A stretch of 64,000 nt of DNA from HXMU1420-2 sp034670145 (GCA_034670145.1 JAXMOA010000002.1:124001-188000), one strand, 5' to 3'. Shown: positions 52,794-61,513, counted from the stretch's first letter. Numbers and translations: made by a program. The notes: a model not told the origin generated them from the sequence alone.

Positions 52794-54899
52794 ATGAGTG
52801 AACAACAAACAACAGATGACCGCAGCGACATTCGCGCGACAGATCTGCCGTCCAACCTTAGATCCGGGCTGGAGCCGCTCAAGGGCCTCGCCAGCAAAAT
52901 CGCTGTGCTGGATGAGGCTCTGGATGCGCTTTCTGGGCTGGGCAATGAAAACACCGGGCGGGCCGTCGCCAAGATGCGCAAATCGCTAAATGCGTTTGAA
53001 CCCAGCGTGACCATGTTGGGGCAGGTCAAGGCCGGTAAGACGGCGCTGGTCAATGCCTTGGCGGGCTGGTCTGATCTGCTGCCCTCTGATGTGAATCCAT
53101 GGACCTCTGTTGTGACCTCATTGCATCTGATCCCGGGCAATGAACCGATCGAAACCAGCGCCCGGTTTCAGTTCATGACCGAAGGCGAGTGGGATCGGTT
53201 GCTGGAAAAGGGTGGCCGCATCGGTGAACTGGCTGATCGTGCGGGGGCCGAGAATGAATTGCAGAAGATCCGCCAACAAGTTCTTGATATGCGGGAAAAA
53301 TCCCGCCGTCGTCTGGGGCGTAAGTTTGAGCTGCTGTTGGGGCAGTCGCATGAGTACAGCTTTTTCGACAAGAACATGGTCGAACGCTATATTTGCCTGG
53401 GAGATGATTTCAACGACCTGCCCGGTGATGATCCGGACGCTGTGGATGATACGCCCGATGGTAGTGACGAGCAGGGGCGGTTTGCGGATATCACCAAGAC
53501 CGCTGACCTTTATCTGAACTCCAAAACCTTGCCCCTGCGTTTGTGTCTGCGCGACACGCCGGGGGTGAATGACACGTTCATGATGCGTGAACAGGTCACG
53601 ATTCAGGCTGTCCGCGATAGCCGTACCTGCGTTGTTGTGCTGTCGGCGCATCAGGCGTTGACCTCGGTCGACATGGGGCTGATCCGGTTGATCTCGAACC
53701 TGGATGGGCGGGATGTGATCATCTTTGTCAACCGGATCGACGAGCTGGCCGATCCGGCGCGTGCGATTCCCGAAATTGAAGCCAGCATCCAGCAGACCCT
53801 GCGCGATCATCAGGGGCCGGAGGGCGCGCGGATCTTGTTTGGCAGCGCCTATTGGGCCAATCGGGCTTTGTCCGGGCGGCTACAGAACATGGCGCAGGCC
53901 AGTGCGGATGCGCTGTTGGCCTGGGCGGCTGCCAAACTGGGGCCGGGCTGTGGTGATTTGCCGGTTGCGGATATGGTTTGGGAGCTCTCTGGCTTGCCGG
54001 CGCTGTACCATGCGATTTCGGAGCGGATTGCCGAAGATGTGGGCGCGGCGCAGATCACCAAGGTCGCGAGCACTGCTGTCACGCTGGCGGGTAGTCTGCA
54101 GGCCGCTGAGGCGATTACGATTCGCTCGGCAGAGGACAGCGCTGGCGCGTCTGCCTCGATGAACATGTATGACATCCGGGCAGAACTGGCTGAAATCGCT
54201 AAATATCATCTGCAAATCCTACAGAATGATTTTGATGTTCTGATTGGCGAACATCATCAACGTGCCGACCGGGTGCATACCAATTTCATTCAGAGGGCCA
54301 CCCATTCTCTTATCGCGCATCTTGAAAAGAACGGCGAGGATGAGGTGTGGGAATACAGCCCGACAGGTCTGCGGATTTTGCTGCGCTCTGCCTACAATGT
54401 GTTTGGGTCGCGGGCGCAATTGGCGGCTCAGAAGTCTTATGAGGCGGCGGTGGGTGATCTGGCCATGCTTTATAGCCGGGCATTTGGTCCGGCGGTCGAG
54501 GGCATCGAGATCGCGGTGCCGAGCGCACCTGATATTCCGGCGCCGGTGGTGTTGGGGCAGGCCATTGCCCTGGATTTTCGCGACGGTTGGTGGGCGGCCT
54601 GGTGGCGCCGCACGCGTGGTTACAATGCCTTTGCCAAACAGTTCCAAACGTTGATCAGCGCCGAGACCCTGGATTTCATGACCCAACTCAAAACCGTTCA
54701 AACCGGTGAAATTCGTGATCAGGCCATGGCCACGCTCAAGGATTTTCTGGAGCAGCAATGCGATATTCTGGGCAGTCTTTCTACCTCGACCACAGCGCAA
54801 AGCGGCGATGTGCAAGAGCTGTTTTATGGCGCGACTGAAACGCAGCGCCGCAAGAAATTACAAAACACCATGGAAACCCTGTCGCGGTATGCGGCGTAG
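52794..54899 (+). CDS. Dynamin-like large GTPase
   Basis: A 701-residue bacterial dynamin-family protein. The G motifs are complete: Walker A G76-Q-V-K-A-G-K82-T83, switch I T104, G3 D254-T-P-G257 and G4 N313-R-I-D316. An insertion rich in charge (about 140-235) lies between G2 and G3. From about 410 the protein is helical, as in dynamin stalks. Near 599-610 is a cluster WWAAWWRRTRGY, a possible membrane-inserting tip. The start at 52794 follows AGGTAAG. Dynamin-like proteins remodel or tether membranes. Here it would be under the control of the neighbouring kinase system. Confidence 0.86.
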   Translation: MSEQQTTDDRSDIRATDLPSNLRSGLEPLKGLASKIAVLDEALDALSGLGNENTGRAVAKMRKSLNAFEPSVTMLGQVKAGKTALVNALAGWSDLLPSDVNPWTSVVTSLHLIPGNEPIETSARFQFMTEGEWDRLLEKGGRIGELADRAGAENELQKIRQQVLDMREKSRRRLGRKFELLLGQSHEYSFFDKNMVERYICLGDDFNDLPGDDPDAVDDTPDGSDEQGRFADITKTADLYLNSKTLPLRLCLRDTPGVNDTFMMREQVTIQAVRDSRTCVVVLSAHQALTSVDMGLIRLISNLDGRDVIIFVNRIDELADPARAIPEIEASIQQTLRDHQGPEGARILFGSAYWANRALSGRLQNMAQASADALLAWAAAKLGPGCGDLPVADMVWELSGLPALYHAISERIAEDVGAAQITKVASTAVTLAGSLQAAEAITIRSAEDSAGASASMNMYDIRAELAEIAKYHLQILQNDFDVLIGEHHQRADRVHTNFIQRATHSLIAHLEKNGEDEVWEYSPTGLRILLRSAYNVFGSRAQLAAQKSYEAAVGDLAMLYSRAFGPAVEGIEIAVPSAPDIPAPVVLGQAIALDFRDGWWAAWWRRTRGYNAFAKQFQTLISAETLDFMTQLKTVQTGEIRDQAMATLKDFLEQQCDILGSLSTSTTAQSGDVQELFYGATETQRRKKLQNTMETLSRYAA

Positions 54900-54911
54900 C
54901 GAGGGCACGCA

Positions 54912-55796
54912 ATGGATTATGCGACCGATAGAAAACCACGCCTGGCCCTGATGGGTGAATTCAGCGTTGGCAAAAGCACTTTGACCAATCTGTTGCTGGG
55001 CGCGGCGCCGCTGCCCACGCAGGTGACGGCCACCCGATTGCCTCCGGTCTGGCTGCGTCATGGCACGGGGCCTGCGATGCGTTTGGATGAAGTTGGTGAG
55101 CCGCATCGAATGGAGCTGTCAGAGCTGTCGCAGATCAGCCCCGACACCACGCGTCTGGTGCAGCTGGAAATGGAATCCGAGATGCTGGAGCTGTGTGATC
55201 TGATTGATCTGCCGGGTATTTCTGACCCGAACATGCCGACGGATTTGTGGCATTCGTTGATGGAAGAGGTGGATCTGGTGGTTTGGTGTACGCATGCAAC
55301 CCAGGCCTGGCGCCAATCCGAGGCTGCGGCCTGGGAAGCGGTACAAAAGAAAACCGTTGGGCCCAACCTGTTGCTGGTCACTCAGATCGACAAGCTGACC
55401 TCGCAGCGGGACCGGGACCGCGTCATGGCGCGGGTCGAGAGCGAAACGGCCGGGCTGTTTGCGAGCCGTCACGCCATTTCATTGACCCAAGCCATCACCG
55501 CCGGAGAAAACGAAGAGGCCTGGATCAACAGTGGTGCTGCGAATTTCACCAACGATCTGATTGATGCTTTGCTGTCTTGTGCCCTGTCGTATGCCGGGGC
55601 AGGGCCGTCTGACGAACCCTGTCGCAACCCGACACCGCCGGACACGACGCGGCCCACAGAGCAGATTTCAGCCGTCTCTCCGCGTCGGGTCAAGAACCGC
55701 ATTGGCGAACGGCTGCGGACGCGTCCCATTACCCCAGGCTTTGACACGCCGGTCTTACGTGACATGGGCCTTGTGCCCGCTGGAGAAAGATCATGA
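54912..55796 (+). CDS. Small dynamin-like/Era-like GTPase
   Basis: A 294-residue protein with a GTPase domain at about 10-225. Walker A is G15-E-F-S-V-G-K21-S22, the G2 region TQVTATRLP, G3 D99-L-P-G102 and G4 T157-Q-I-D160, a relaxed NKxD. The tail (about 232-294) is disordered and has a basic patch at 258-271 (RRVKNRIGERLRTR). It starts 12 bases after the large GTPase with GAGGG upstream and ends by overlapping the next gene (ATGA). Bacterial dynamins often work as pairs of unequal size, so a complex with the 701-residue protein is plausible. Confidence 0.84.
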   Translation: MDYATDRKPRLALMGEFSVGKSTLTNLLLGAAPLPTQVTATRLPPVWLRHGTGPAMRLDEVGEPHRMELSELSQISPDTTRLVQLEMESEMLELCDLIDLPGISDPNMPTDLWHSLMEEVDLVVWCTHATQAWRQSEAAAWEAVQKKTVGPNLLLVTQIDKLTSQRDRDRVMARVESETAGLFASRHAISLTQAITAGENEEAWINSGAANFTNDLIDALLSCALSYAGAGPSDEPCRNPTPPDTTRPTEQISAVSPRRVKNRIGERLRTRPITPGFDTPVLRDMGLVPAGERS

Positions 55797-56173
55797 CCCT
55801 GAGTGCCCAACTCGACGCATTGCGCGCCGATCTGCCGGGGTGTTGCCTGGTCGCTTATGGCGATGCAAAGGCGCAGCTGGTGCTGCGATCCAGCAGCGAC
55901 TCGGCCTGGCCGCAGGAAAAGCTGGATGACATGTGCAAGACCGGTTCGCGCCAGTTTCATCTGGCGGATGCCATGGCCCCCTTTCGCAAAGGTCCCCACG
56001 CCCACCGCGAGGCAATTGTCGCCACGCGCCGCGACATTCGGGTTTATGTAGGGGCCGAGGCGCCGGCCAGCGACATGTTGTGCTGTGTCTGCCGCAGTGG
56101 GGCCGATACCGCGCAAGTCCTGTCGCTTGCACGATTAACTCTGTTACAGGTTATGGACGGACCCAATGTTTAA
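55793..56173 (+). CDS. Small protein, probable roadblock/LC7-like
   Basis: A 126-residue protein without a firm family assignment. The predicted order of secondary structure is helix (1-14), two strands (16-22, 27-32), a long helix (40-62), two or three strands (72-87, 92-99) and a C-terminal helix (103-121). This is the alpha-beta-beta-alpha-beta-beta-beta-alpha pattern of roadblock/LC7 (longin-like) domains, which in bacteria act as GAPs or partners of small GTPases such as MglA. Cys-rich (17, 18, 48, 96, 97, 99). Its position between a GTPase and an unknown gene fits that role. The call is inference from pattern only. Confidence 0.55.
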   Translation: MTLSAQLDALRADLPGCCLVAYGDAKAQLVLRSSSDSAWPQEKLDDMCKTGSRQFHLADAMAPFRKGPHAHREAIVATRRDIRVYVGAEAPASDMLCCVCRSGADTAQVLSLARLTLLQVMDGPNV

Positions 56174-56972
56174 TCCCATCAGATCTCAGGTGACCCGGCC
56201 CCATACGCAGGCGTCCCGCCTGCCTGATCGGTTGGCGGCCTTTGCCCGGCGTGTTGCTGTGGAAAGGGAGGACTGCTCTGGTCTGGCACAGGTTCTGCAC
56301 CGGATCGACGAAACCATCCTGCCGCGCGCGCTGAGTGTCACCACGAATACTGGCGCCCGGGTGCAGCTACTGGTGTCAAACCGGCGTCTGATGCGCGTTG
56401 AAACCGATCAGAACCCGGCTGCTGTTGCGGATGCCCCGGCTGATCCGGAGGCGGCGGCGGCCAGTTTCTCGGAGCGGTTGGCGCCGATTCTGACGCCGCA
56501 TTGCAAGATCACGATCCGCTCTGTCCGATACACTTTGGATGCGATCTTTTGGGATGTGGGCTGTGGGGCGGCGCGGCTGGCGGCGTTGATGGGGGTCAAC
56601 CTGCACCCTGAGGAACGCCATGGGGTTCAGAAATGCCTGCAATCCCTGTTGCAACCTCATGCCATCGCGCGGGCAGAGCTTTCGCTGTCTGGGCAGGTGC
56701 TTAGTCGTCAGGCGTGTGAACAGAGCCAGCCGATCCTTGAAGCGCTGCTGGATTGGATCGTGGAAACCCCCAGCAATTCGGCGACCCTGACCGGCAATAC
56801 CATGCATTGCAGTTGCCTGCCACTTTCTGATCAGCAGGACGCGTTGATCATTGAACATTCGGAGGGGCATACCGTGGTGATCACCCCGGCCGAGATGCGT
56901 GATCAGTTGCTTTCGAGTTGGCACAGCAGCGCCGCCAAAGCTGCGAAACGGGCGCAGCCGCTGCTCCACTAG
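56166..56972 (+). CDS. Uncharacterised protein, last gene of the kinase/GTPase operon
   Basis: A 268-residue protein that I do not recognise. It overlaps the preceding gene by 8 bases. No transmembrane helix or signal is visible. It is a mixed alpha/beta protein with Cys residues at about 36, 113, 130 and 156 and an Ala-rich spacer at about 84-99. The region TGARVQLLVSNRRLMRVE followed by SERLAPILTPH looks strand-helix, and the C-terminal third ends in a basic helix (SSAAKAAKRAQPLLH). Conservation with the operon would decide whether it is part of the GTPase complex. Confidence 0.75.
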   Translation: MFNPIRSQVTRPHTQASRLPDRLAAFARRVAVEREDCSGLAQVLHRIDETILPRALSVTTNTGARVQLLVSNRRLMRVETDQNPAAVADAPADPEAAAASFSERLAPILTPHCKITIRSVRYTLDAIFWDVGCGAARLAALMGVNLHPEERHGVQKCLQSLLQPHAIARAELSLSGQVLSRQACEQSQPILEALLDWIVETPSNSATLTGNTMHCSCLPLSDQQDALIIEHSEGHTVVITPAEMRDQLLSSWHSSAAKAAKRAQPLLH

Positions 56973-57065
56973 AAAGGGCCGGTCCCGCTCAGGCCGGAGG
57001 GGGAGGGCGACGGGCCAGAGGCCGCTGTTCAATTGGCGCCCGTTTGGGCCTGGCCGCAGGCTGCG

Positions 57066-57524
57066 TCAGTTGCCGGAGCCGGCCATCAGCCTTTGAGGTT
57101 CATATTCAATCACCGTCTGGCCGGATTGATTGACGATCTTGTTGTGAGTCAGGACCAGACCGCGATCTGATTTCGATGTTTTGCGGGCCTCGCGCACCTC
57201 AATCTGGACATGGATGGTATCGCCGACCATCACTGGTGCGATCACATTCATTTTCATGTTCAAAAACGCCAGGCCCGTTGCCTGCCCGGTGGCATTCAGA
57301 ACCAGCCCTTCGGCCATTGAGAGAACCAGCATGGCAGGTGCCGCGTGGCCCTGCATCGCGCTGTGCGACTTGCGGTATTCGGCGTCGATGAACAGGCTTT
57401 CCAGCATTCCCGAGACGCCGACAAAATTCATCACATCCGTTTCGGTGATCGTGCGCCCATAGGTTTTGAACTGATCGCCGACTGTCAGTTCGTCCCAACA
57501 AAATCCAGTGCCCAATAGTTTCAT
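57066..57524 (-). CDS. MaoC-like dehydratase family protein
   Basis: A 152-residue single hotdog-fold protein of the MaoC family, (R)-specific enoyl-CoA hydratases and relatives. The opening TVGDQFKTYGRTITETDVMNFVGVSG and the later VMVGDTIHVQIEVREARKTSK are the family pattern. The start at 57524 follows AGAGGAG and overlaps the carrier gene's stop (ATGA). It is the last gene of the TRAP operon and may hydrate an unsaturated CoA ester from the imported substrate. The canonical catalytic Asp-His arrangement is not clear, so activity is uncertain. Confidence 0.82.
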   Translation of the reverse strand: MKLLGTGFCWDELTVGDQFKTYGRTITETDVMNFVGVSGMLESLFIDAEYRKSHSAMQGHAAPAMLVLSMAEGLVLNATGQATGLAFLNMKMNVIAPVMVGDTIHVQIEVREARKTSKSDRGLVLTHNKIVNQSGQTVIEYEPQRLMAGSGN

Positions 57525-58453
57525 GTGTCGTCGCTCCTCTTGCGATAAAGTCGCCCCATTATCAGCGGTGTCAGATACATCGGGATCTGATAGCATCCGA
57601 TAAAGACCAGCAAGGGGGCAATGACCTCGGCGGGCAAAGAGACAAAGTACAGGGCCACGTTCCGGTTGCCGGCGATGACACTCAGCGCGGTGGCTTCTGG
57701 GTGTGGGCGGCGGTTGCGGCTCCAACCCCAGGTCAGGATCTGCGCGCCAAAATTGGCTGTGACGGCCAGGAACAGCCAGATCAGGAAACGCCCGGGGTTG
57801 TCCGAAAACCCTTGCGAGACGGCTTCCATCAGGCCGATCACAAACACGGCCAGCGCAATGGCAGAGGCCCCGTCCAGGCGGCGCAGGGTTTGTTGGCCGG
57901 GACGTGGAAACAGCCAGATCCGGGTCAGCATTGCGGCCCCAGCCGTCAGGACGATGGTCAGGAACAACCGCCCCACCGCCTGGACAACCGTGCTCATATC
58001 GCCAAAGGAGGGCACGGCCCAGAACACGGGTATCAAAGTCAGCGGCAGGATGGCCGTCCCGGTCACCATCAGGCGCAAGGCGGCGTCGGGTTCTGCGCCC
58101 ATCATCATGCAGATATTCGGGCTGCCGACGATGGAGGGCGCTGCGAGCATCAGGATCACGGCCAGCACATAGGGGGATGCGCCCAGGCCTGTGACCCAGG
58201 CCAATGCAACGACTGCCATCGGCGCCACCAATTGCAGTGCCAGAACCGCAATCACGGTGCGCGGCATCTGCCCCAAGGATCGCAACACAGCGCGCGGATC
58301 CATCCGCAGGACAGAGACAAACAACAGGACCACCACAAATTGCGCCATCCAGGGACGCAACACAGAGGCCAGCCCGGGCAGGGCAATTCCGGCCAGCAAT
58401 CCGCCAATCAGCACATATCGGCCATAGCGCGCCGCCAGGTCGAGCGGATTCAT
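57521..58453 (-). CDS. Bile acid:sodium symporter (BASS) family-like carrier
   Basis: A 310-residue polytopic membrane protein with about ten hydrophobic segments. The GNRNVALYFVSLP block and the repeated MLAAPSIVGSPNI and TAILPLTLIPVFW segments resemble BASS/AEC-type secondary carriers that move organic anions with sodium. It lies between the TRAP large permease (96 bp away) and the MaoC gene (overlap) on the minus strand. Its direction and substrate are unknown. It may export a product or import a related acid. Confidence 0.7.
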   Translation of the reverse strand: MNPLDLAARYGRYVLIGGLLAGIALPGLASVLRPWMAQFVVVLLFVSVLRMDPRAVLRSLGQMPRTVIAVLALQLVAPMAVVALAWVTGLGASPYVLAVILMLAAPSIVGSPNICMMMGAEPDAALRLMVTGTAILPLTLIPVFWAVPSFGDMSTVVQAVGRLFLTIVLTAGAAMLTRIWLFPRPGQQTLRRLDGASAIALAVFVIGLMEAVSQGFSDNPGRFLIWLFLAVTANFGAQILTWGWSRNRRPHPEATALSVIAGNRNVALYFVSLPAEVIAPLLVFIGCYQIPMYLTPLIMGRLYRKRSDDT

Positions 58454-58549
58454 GGCCGTATTGGCCGCCGTCGGGCCGGTAGGGCCCGAAGCGGTTCAAC
58501 CGTCAAGGTCATGGCCTGGTACAGCGGTCCCCCCAATCTGTGCCGTCTA

Positions 58550-59863
58550 CTATCCACCCGGCCTTTGTCGCAGGTTATCGGGCAGCCATGTGGCCAGATC
58601 CGGGAAGGCGATCAATACAAAGACCATCAACACCATGATCAGGAACATGGGCACAGCGGCGCGCGCGATATAGCTCATCTCGTGGTTGGTCATGCCTTGC
58701 AAAACAAACAGGTTGAAGCCGATCGGCGGCGTGATCTGCGCCATCTCGACCACCACAACGATGAAGATGCCGAACCAGATGAGGTCAATTCCGGCCTCGC
58801 GGATCATGGGTTCGACCACGGCCATGGTCAGGACAACCGACGAAATCCCATCCAGAAAACAGCCCAGAATGATGTAAAAGACCAAGAGTACCATCAGCAG
58901 TTCGAACCGGCTCAGCTCCCACCCGGCGATCAGATCTGCCAGACCGCGGGGCAAACCGGTGAAGCCCATGCTGAGCGACAGGAAGGACGCCCCTGCCAGG
59001 ATCAGCGCAATCATCGCACTGGTGCGCGTGGCGCCCATGAGGCTTTCGGAAAAGCTTTTCCAGGTCAGGGATCCCTGGGTCAGCGCCAGGAGCAACGAGC
59101 CGATGACACCAAAGGCGGCGGCCTCGGTTGCGGTGGCATAGCCCAGATACATCGACCCGATCACCACCAATATGAGAGAGATGACGGGGACCAGAAAGCG
59201 CGAATTCTTGATCTTCTCGGCCAGGCTCATCTTTGGTTCAGGGGTCGGCGCCCAATCCTTGCCCAGGCGGGAATAGATGGCCACATAGCTCATGAACATC
59301 GTGGCGAGCACCAGACCGGGGACAATGCCGGCAAAGAACAGTTTGGTGATCGATTCATTGGTGGTCACCCCATAAACGATCAGGGTGAGTGAGGGCGGGA
59401 TCATGAGGCCCAATGTGGCCGCCCCGGCCAGAGTGCCGATGATCATCCGTTCGGGGTATTTACGCTTGCGCAGTTCGGGGATCGACATTTTGCCCACGGT
59501 GGTCAGTGTCGCCGCAGAAGAACCAGAGACCGCAGCAAAAACTGTACAACCCACAATGTTGGTATGTACCAGCCCGCCGGGCAAAGGCGCCATCCAGGGG
59601 CTTAGCCCGCGAAACATATCCTCGGATAATCGGGTGCGATACAGGATCTCTCCCATCCAGATGAACATGGGCAATGCAGTGAGTGTCCAGCTTGATGAAG
59701 ACGACCAGATTGTCGTCAGCATCACATCCCCGACCGGGCGCGAGGTGAAAAGCTCCATCCCGACCCAGGCGACACCCATCAGCGCCAGGCCAACCCACAC
59801 GCCACTGCCCAGCAAGGTGAACAGCACAAACAAAAACAGAATGATAATCGAGACGTTTTCCAT
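58550..59863 (-). CDS. dctM: TRAP transporter large permease
   Basis: A 437-residue DctM-type subunit with about twelve transmembrane helices. Family motifs include PMFIWMGEILYRTRLSEDMF, the substrate-gate helices around AAVSGSSAATLTTVGKMSIPEL and the GLMIPPSLTLIVYGV block, and EMAQITPPIGFNLFVLQG. GGCGGAGT lies about 8 bases before the ATG at 59863. A longer frame adds a basic stretch without similarity. It pairs with the small permease 4 bases upstream and the binding protein to drive sodium-linked uptake. Confidence 0.93.
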   Translation of the reverse strand: MENVSIIILFLFVLFTLLGSGVWVGLALMGVAWVGMELFTSRPVGDVMLTTIWSSSSSWTLTALPMFIWMGEILYRTRLSEDMFRGLSPWMAPLPGGLVHTNIVGCTVFAAVSGSSAATLTTVGKMSIPELRKRKYPERMIIGTLAGAATLGLMIPPSLTLIVYGVTTNESITKLFFAGIVPGLVLATMFMSYVAIYSRLGKDWAPTPEPKMSLAEKIKNSRFLVPVISLILVVIGSMYLGYATATEAAAFGVIGSLLLALTQGSLTWKSFSESLMGATRTSAMIALILAGASFLSLSMGFTGLPRGLADLIAGWELSRFELLMVLLVFYIILGCFLDGISSVVLTMAVVEPMIREAGIDLIWFGIFIVVVVEMAQITPPIGFNLFVLQGMTNHEMSYIARAAVPMFLIMVLMVFVLIAFPDLATWLPDNLRQRPGG

Positions 59864-59867
59864 GGGC

Positions 59868-60392
59868 TTACTCCGCCGGGCTTTGATCTTCGTGATCACG
59901 GGTGATGCGATGATCCCCACGGAAGATCACGTTCAGCAGATGATCGGTCAACGCGATGGCCAGAATGACCGCCCCCACCAACATCAACGATTGCGGAATC
60001 CATAGTGCCGTCCGGTCCTGGCCCTGACTGACGTCATTGAATTTCCACGACCAGTACACAAATTTCTGACAGTACCACACGAAGTACCACATCACGGCTG
60101 TGCCAATGCCGAAACACCAGACCTCCAGCACCCGGCGCACGGCATCCGGCACGGCGTTCAGAACGATCGAGACGCGAATATGACTGCCCCGGTTCAGGGC
60201 ATTGGCAAAGGCGAGAAACGAGGCTCCGGCCATGGCATAGCCTGCATAATCGGGCGCTCCGGGGAAAACTTCGCCCGTCCAGCGGGCCAGCATCTGAACT
60301 ACAATCAGTGCCAGGATGCTGATCAGGCACAGGGAGGCCATTACACCAGCAACAAGATAAAGCGCGTCGAGCGCGCGACGGAGCATTGTCAT
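59868..60392 (-). CDS. dctQ: TRAP transporter small permease
   Basis: A 174-residue DctQ subunit with four transmembrane helices (about 10-32, 47-67, 90-112, 131-154). VVQMLARWTGEVFPGAPDYAGYAMAGASFLAFANALNRGSHIRVSI is the DctQ consensus, in which GSHIRV is diagnostic. It lies between the binding protein and the large permease. The DctP-DctQ gap holds a stem-loop. Confidence 0.92.
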   Translation of the reverse strand: MTMLRRALDALYLVAGVMASLCLISILALIVVQMLARWTGEVFPGAPDYAGYAMAGASFLAFANALNRGSHIRVSIVLNAVPDAVRRVLEVWCFGIGTAVMWYFVWYCQKFVYWSWKFNDVSQGQDRTALWIPQSLMLVGAVILAIALTDHLLNVIFRGDHRITRDHEDQSPAE

Positions 60393-60429
60393 ATCAGCCT
60401 CGGGAAAATGCAGGTATCGGACAAAACGA

Positions 60430-60470
60430 ATGGCGGGGCGGTCTGTTTGTGCAACAGGCCATCCCCGCCA
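60430..60470 (-). promoter_or_regulatory. Stem-loop between TRAP binding protein and permease genes
   Basis: On the minus strand TGGCGGGG-AT-GGCCTGTT pairs with AACAG-A-CC-G-CCCCGCCA (plus 60462-60469 outer arm with 60431-60438). It lies just beyond the dctP stop. The T-run (TTCGTTTTG) is interrupted. Such stem-loops commonly raise binding-protein mRNA over permease mRNA. Confidence 0.55.
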
Positions 60471-60481
60471 GACAGATCAGC

Positions 60482-61462
60482 TTATTTCGAGGCCATGAAG
60501 GCGTCGACGATGGCCTGTCCTTCTGGTCCTGCGGCTTCCAGCCACTCGGCGGTCATGGTTTTGCCGATTTCCTGCAACTCGGCCTTCATCTCGGGCGAGG
60601 CCGGTTCAACATTCATGCCGCCGTCACGCAGACCTTGCAGTGTGAAGCCAGTGTATTCCTTGGACCGCCACGTGCCTGCATATTCGGCCATGGCTGAACA
60701 GGCGGTGATCACGTTCTTGTTGGCGTCGCTGACACCTGACCACACATCCGAATTGACCATCACATAGTTGCGTGGCAGCCAGGAATCGACTTCGTAGAAA
60801 TAGTTCAACGATTCCCATACTTTGCGGTCATAACCTGTGGCGCCCGAGGACACCATCGCATCGGCCACGCCGGTGGCGAAAGCCTGGCTGATTTCGGCCG
60901 CTTCGATGGTCACCGGCAACATGCCGGTCAGTTCGGCCAGACGCGAGGTGGCGTTGTTGTACGAGCGGAACTTGATGCCTTTCATATCGGCAACCGATTT
61001 GACCTCGTCCCGGAAATAGAGGCCCTGTGGTGGCCATGGCACGGCGTAAAGCAGGGTCAGGTTCTGTTCGGCCAGGACTTTTTCAATCGCAGGTTTGGAT
61101 GCGGCCCACAGCTTGTCTGACTCGTCAAAGGAAGAGGCCAGGAAGGGGATGGAATCTACGCCAAACAGGGGGTTTTCGTTCTGGTGACCAGACAAGAGAC
61201 GCTCGCCGATCGGCACCTGACCGGTTTGAATGGCCCGTTTGATCTGTGCGCCAGGGAACAGGGATCCGGAAGGATGCGTCACGATTTCGATCTCGCCGCC
61301 GGTGCCTGTGGTCACGCATTTGGCGAATTCCGCGCCGGTCACCGAGTGGAAATTTGACCCGGAATAGGCCATTGGCATATCCCATTTTTCGGCCATGGCA
61401 GGCGCTGCTGCCGCGACGGTCAGCGCCGTGGCTGCCAGTAGGTTGGTCATTTTATGAAACAT
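60482..61462 (-). CDS. dctP: TRAP transporter periplasmic binding protein
   Basis: A 326-residue DctP-family protein. The signal peptide is residues 1-24 (ending AMA before EKWDMP). The ESR fold signatures are the N-terminal GGEIEIVTHPSGSLFPGAQIKRAIQTGQVPIGE and central PPQGLYFRDEVKSVADMKGIKFRS, in which the conserved Arg salt-bridges a substrate carboxylate. The ligand is therefore probably an organic acid or amino acid. It lies directly after the FAD oxidoreductase gene on the minus strand. Confidence 0.93.
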   Translation of the reverse strand: MFHKMTNLLAATALTVAAAAPAMAEKWDMPMAYSGSNFHSVTGAEFAKCVTTGTGGEIEIVTHPSGSLFPGAQIKRAIQTGQVPIGERLLSGHQNENPLFGVDSIPFLASSFDESDKLWAASKPAIEKVLAEQNLTLLYAVPWPPQGLYFRDEVKSVADMKGIKFRSYNNATSRLAELTGMLPVTIEAAEISQAFATGVADAMVSSGATGYDRKVWESLNYFYEVDSWLPRNYVMVNSDVWSGVSDANKNVITACSAMAEYAGTWRSKEYTGFTLQGLRDGGMNVEPASPEMKAELQEIGKTMTAEWLEAAGPEGQAIVDAFMASK

Positions 61463-61513
61463 AGTTAGCTCCCTGATTTGAGTGGTCCGACCATTTACAG
61501 GCCTTGGTTGGTT

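Noticed and set aside
57701..59392. Long plus-strand frame opposite the carrier and TRAP permease genes
   Set aside because: His/Gln/Gly-rich shadow spanning two real genes and their gap. Both minus-strand genes have clear membrane protein motifs.
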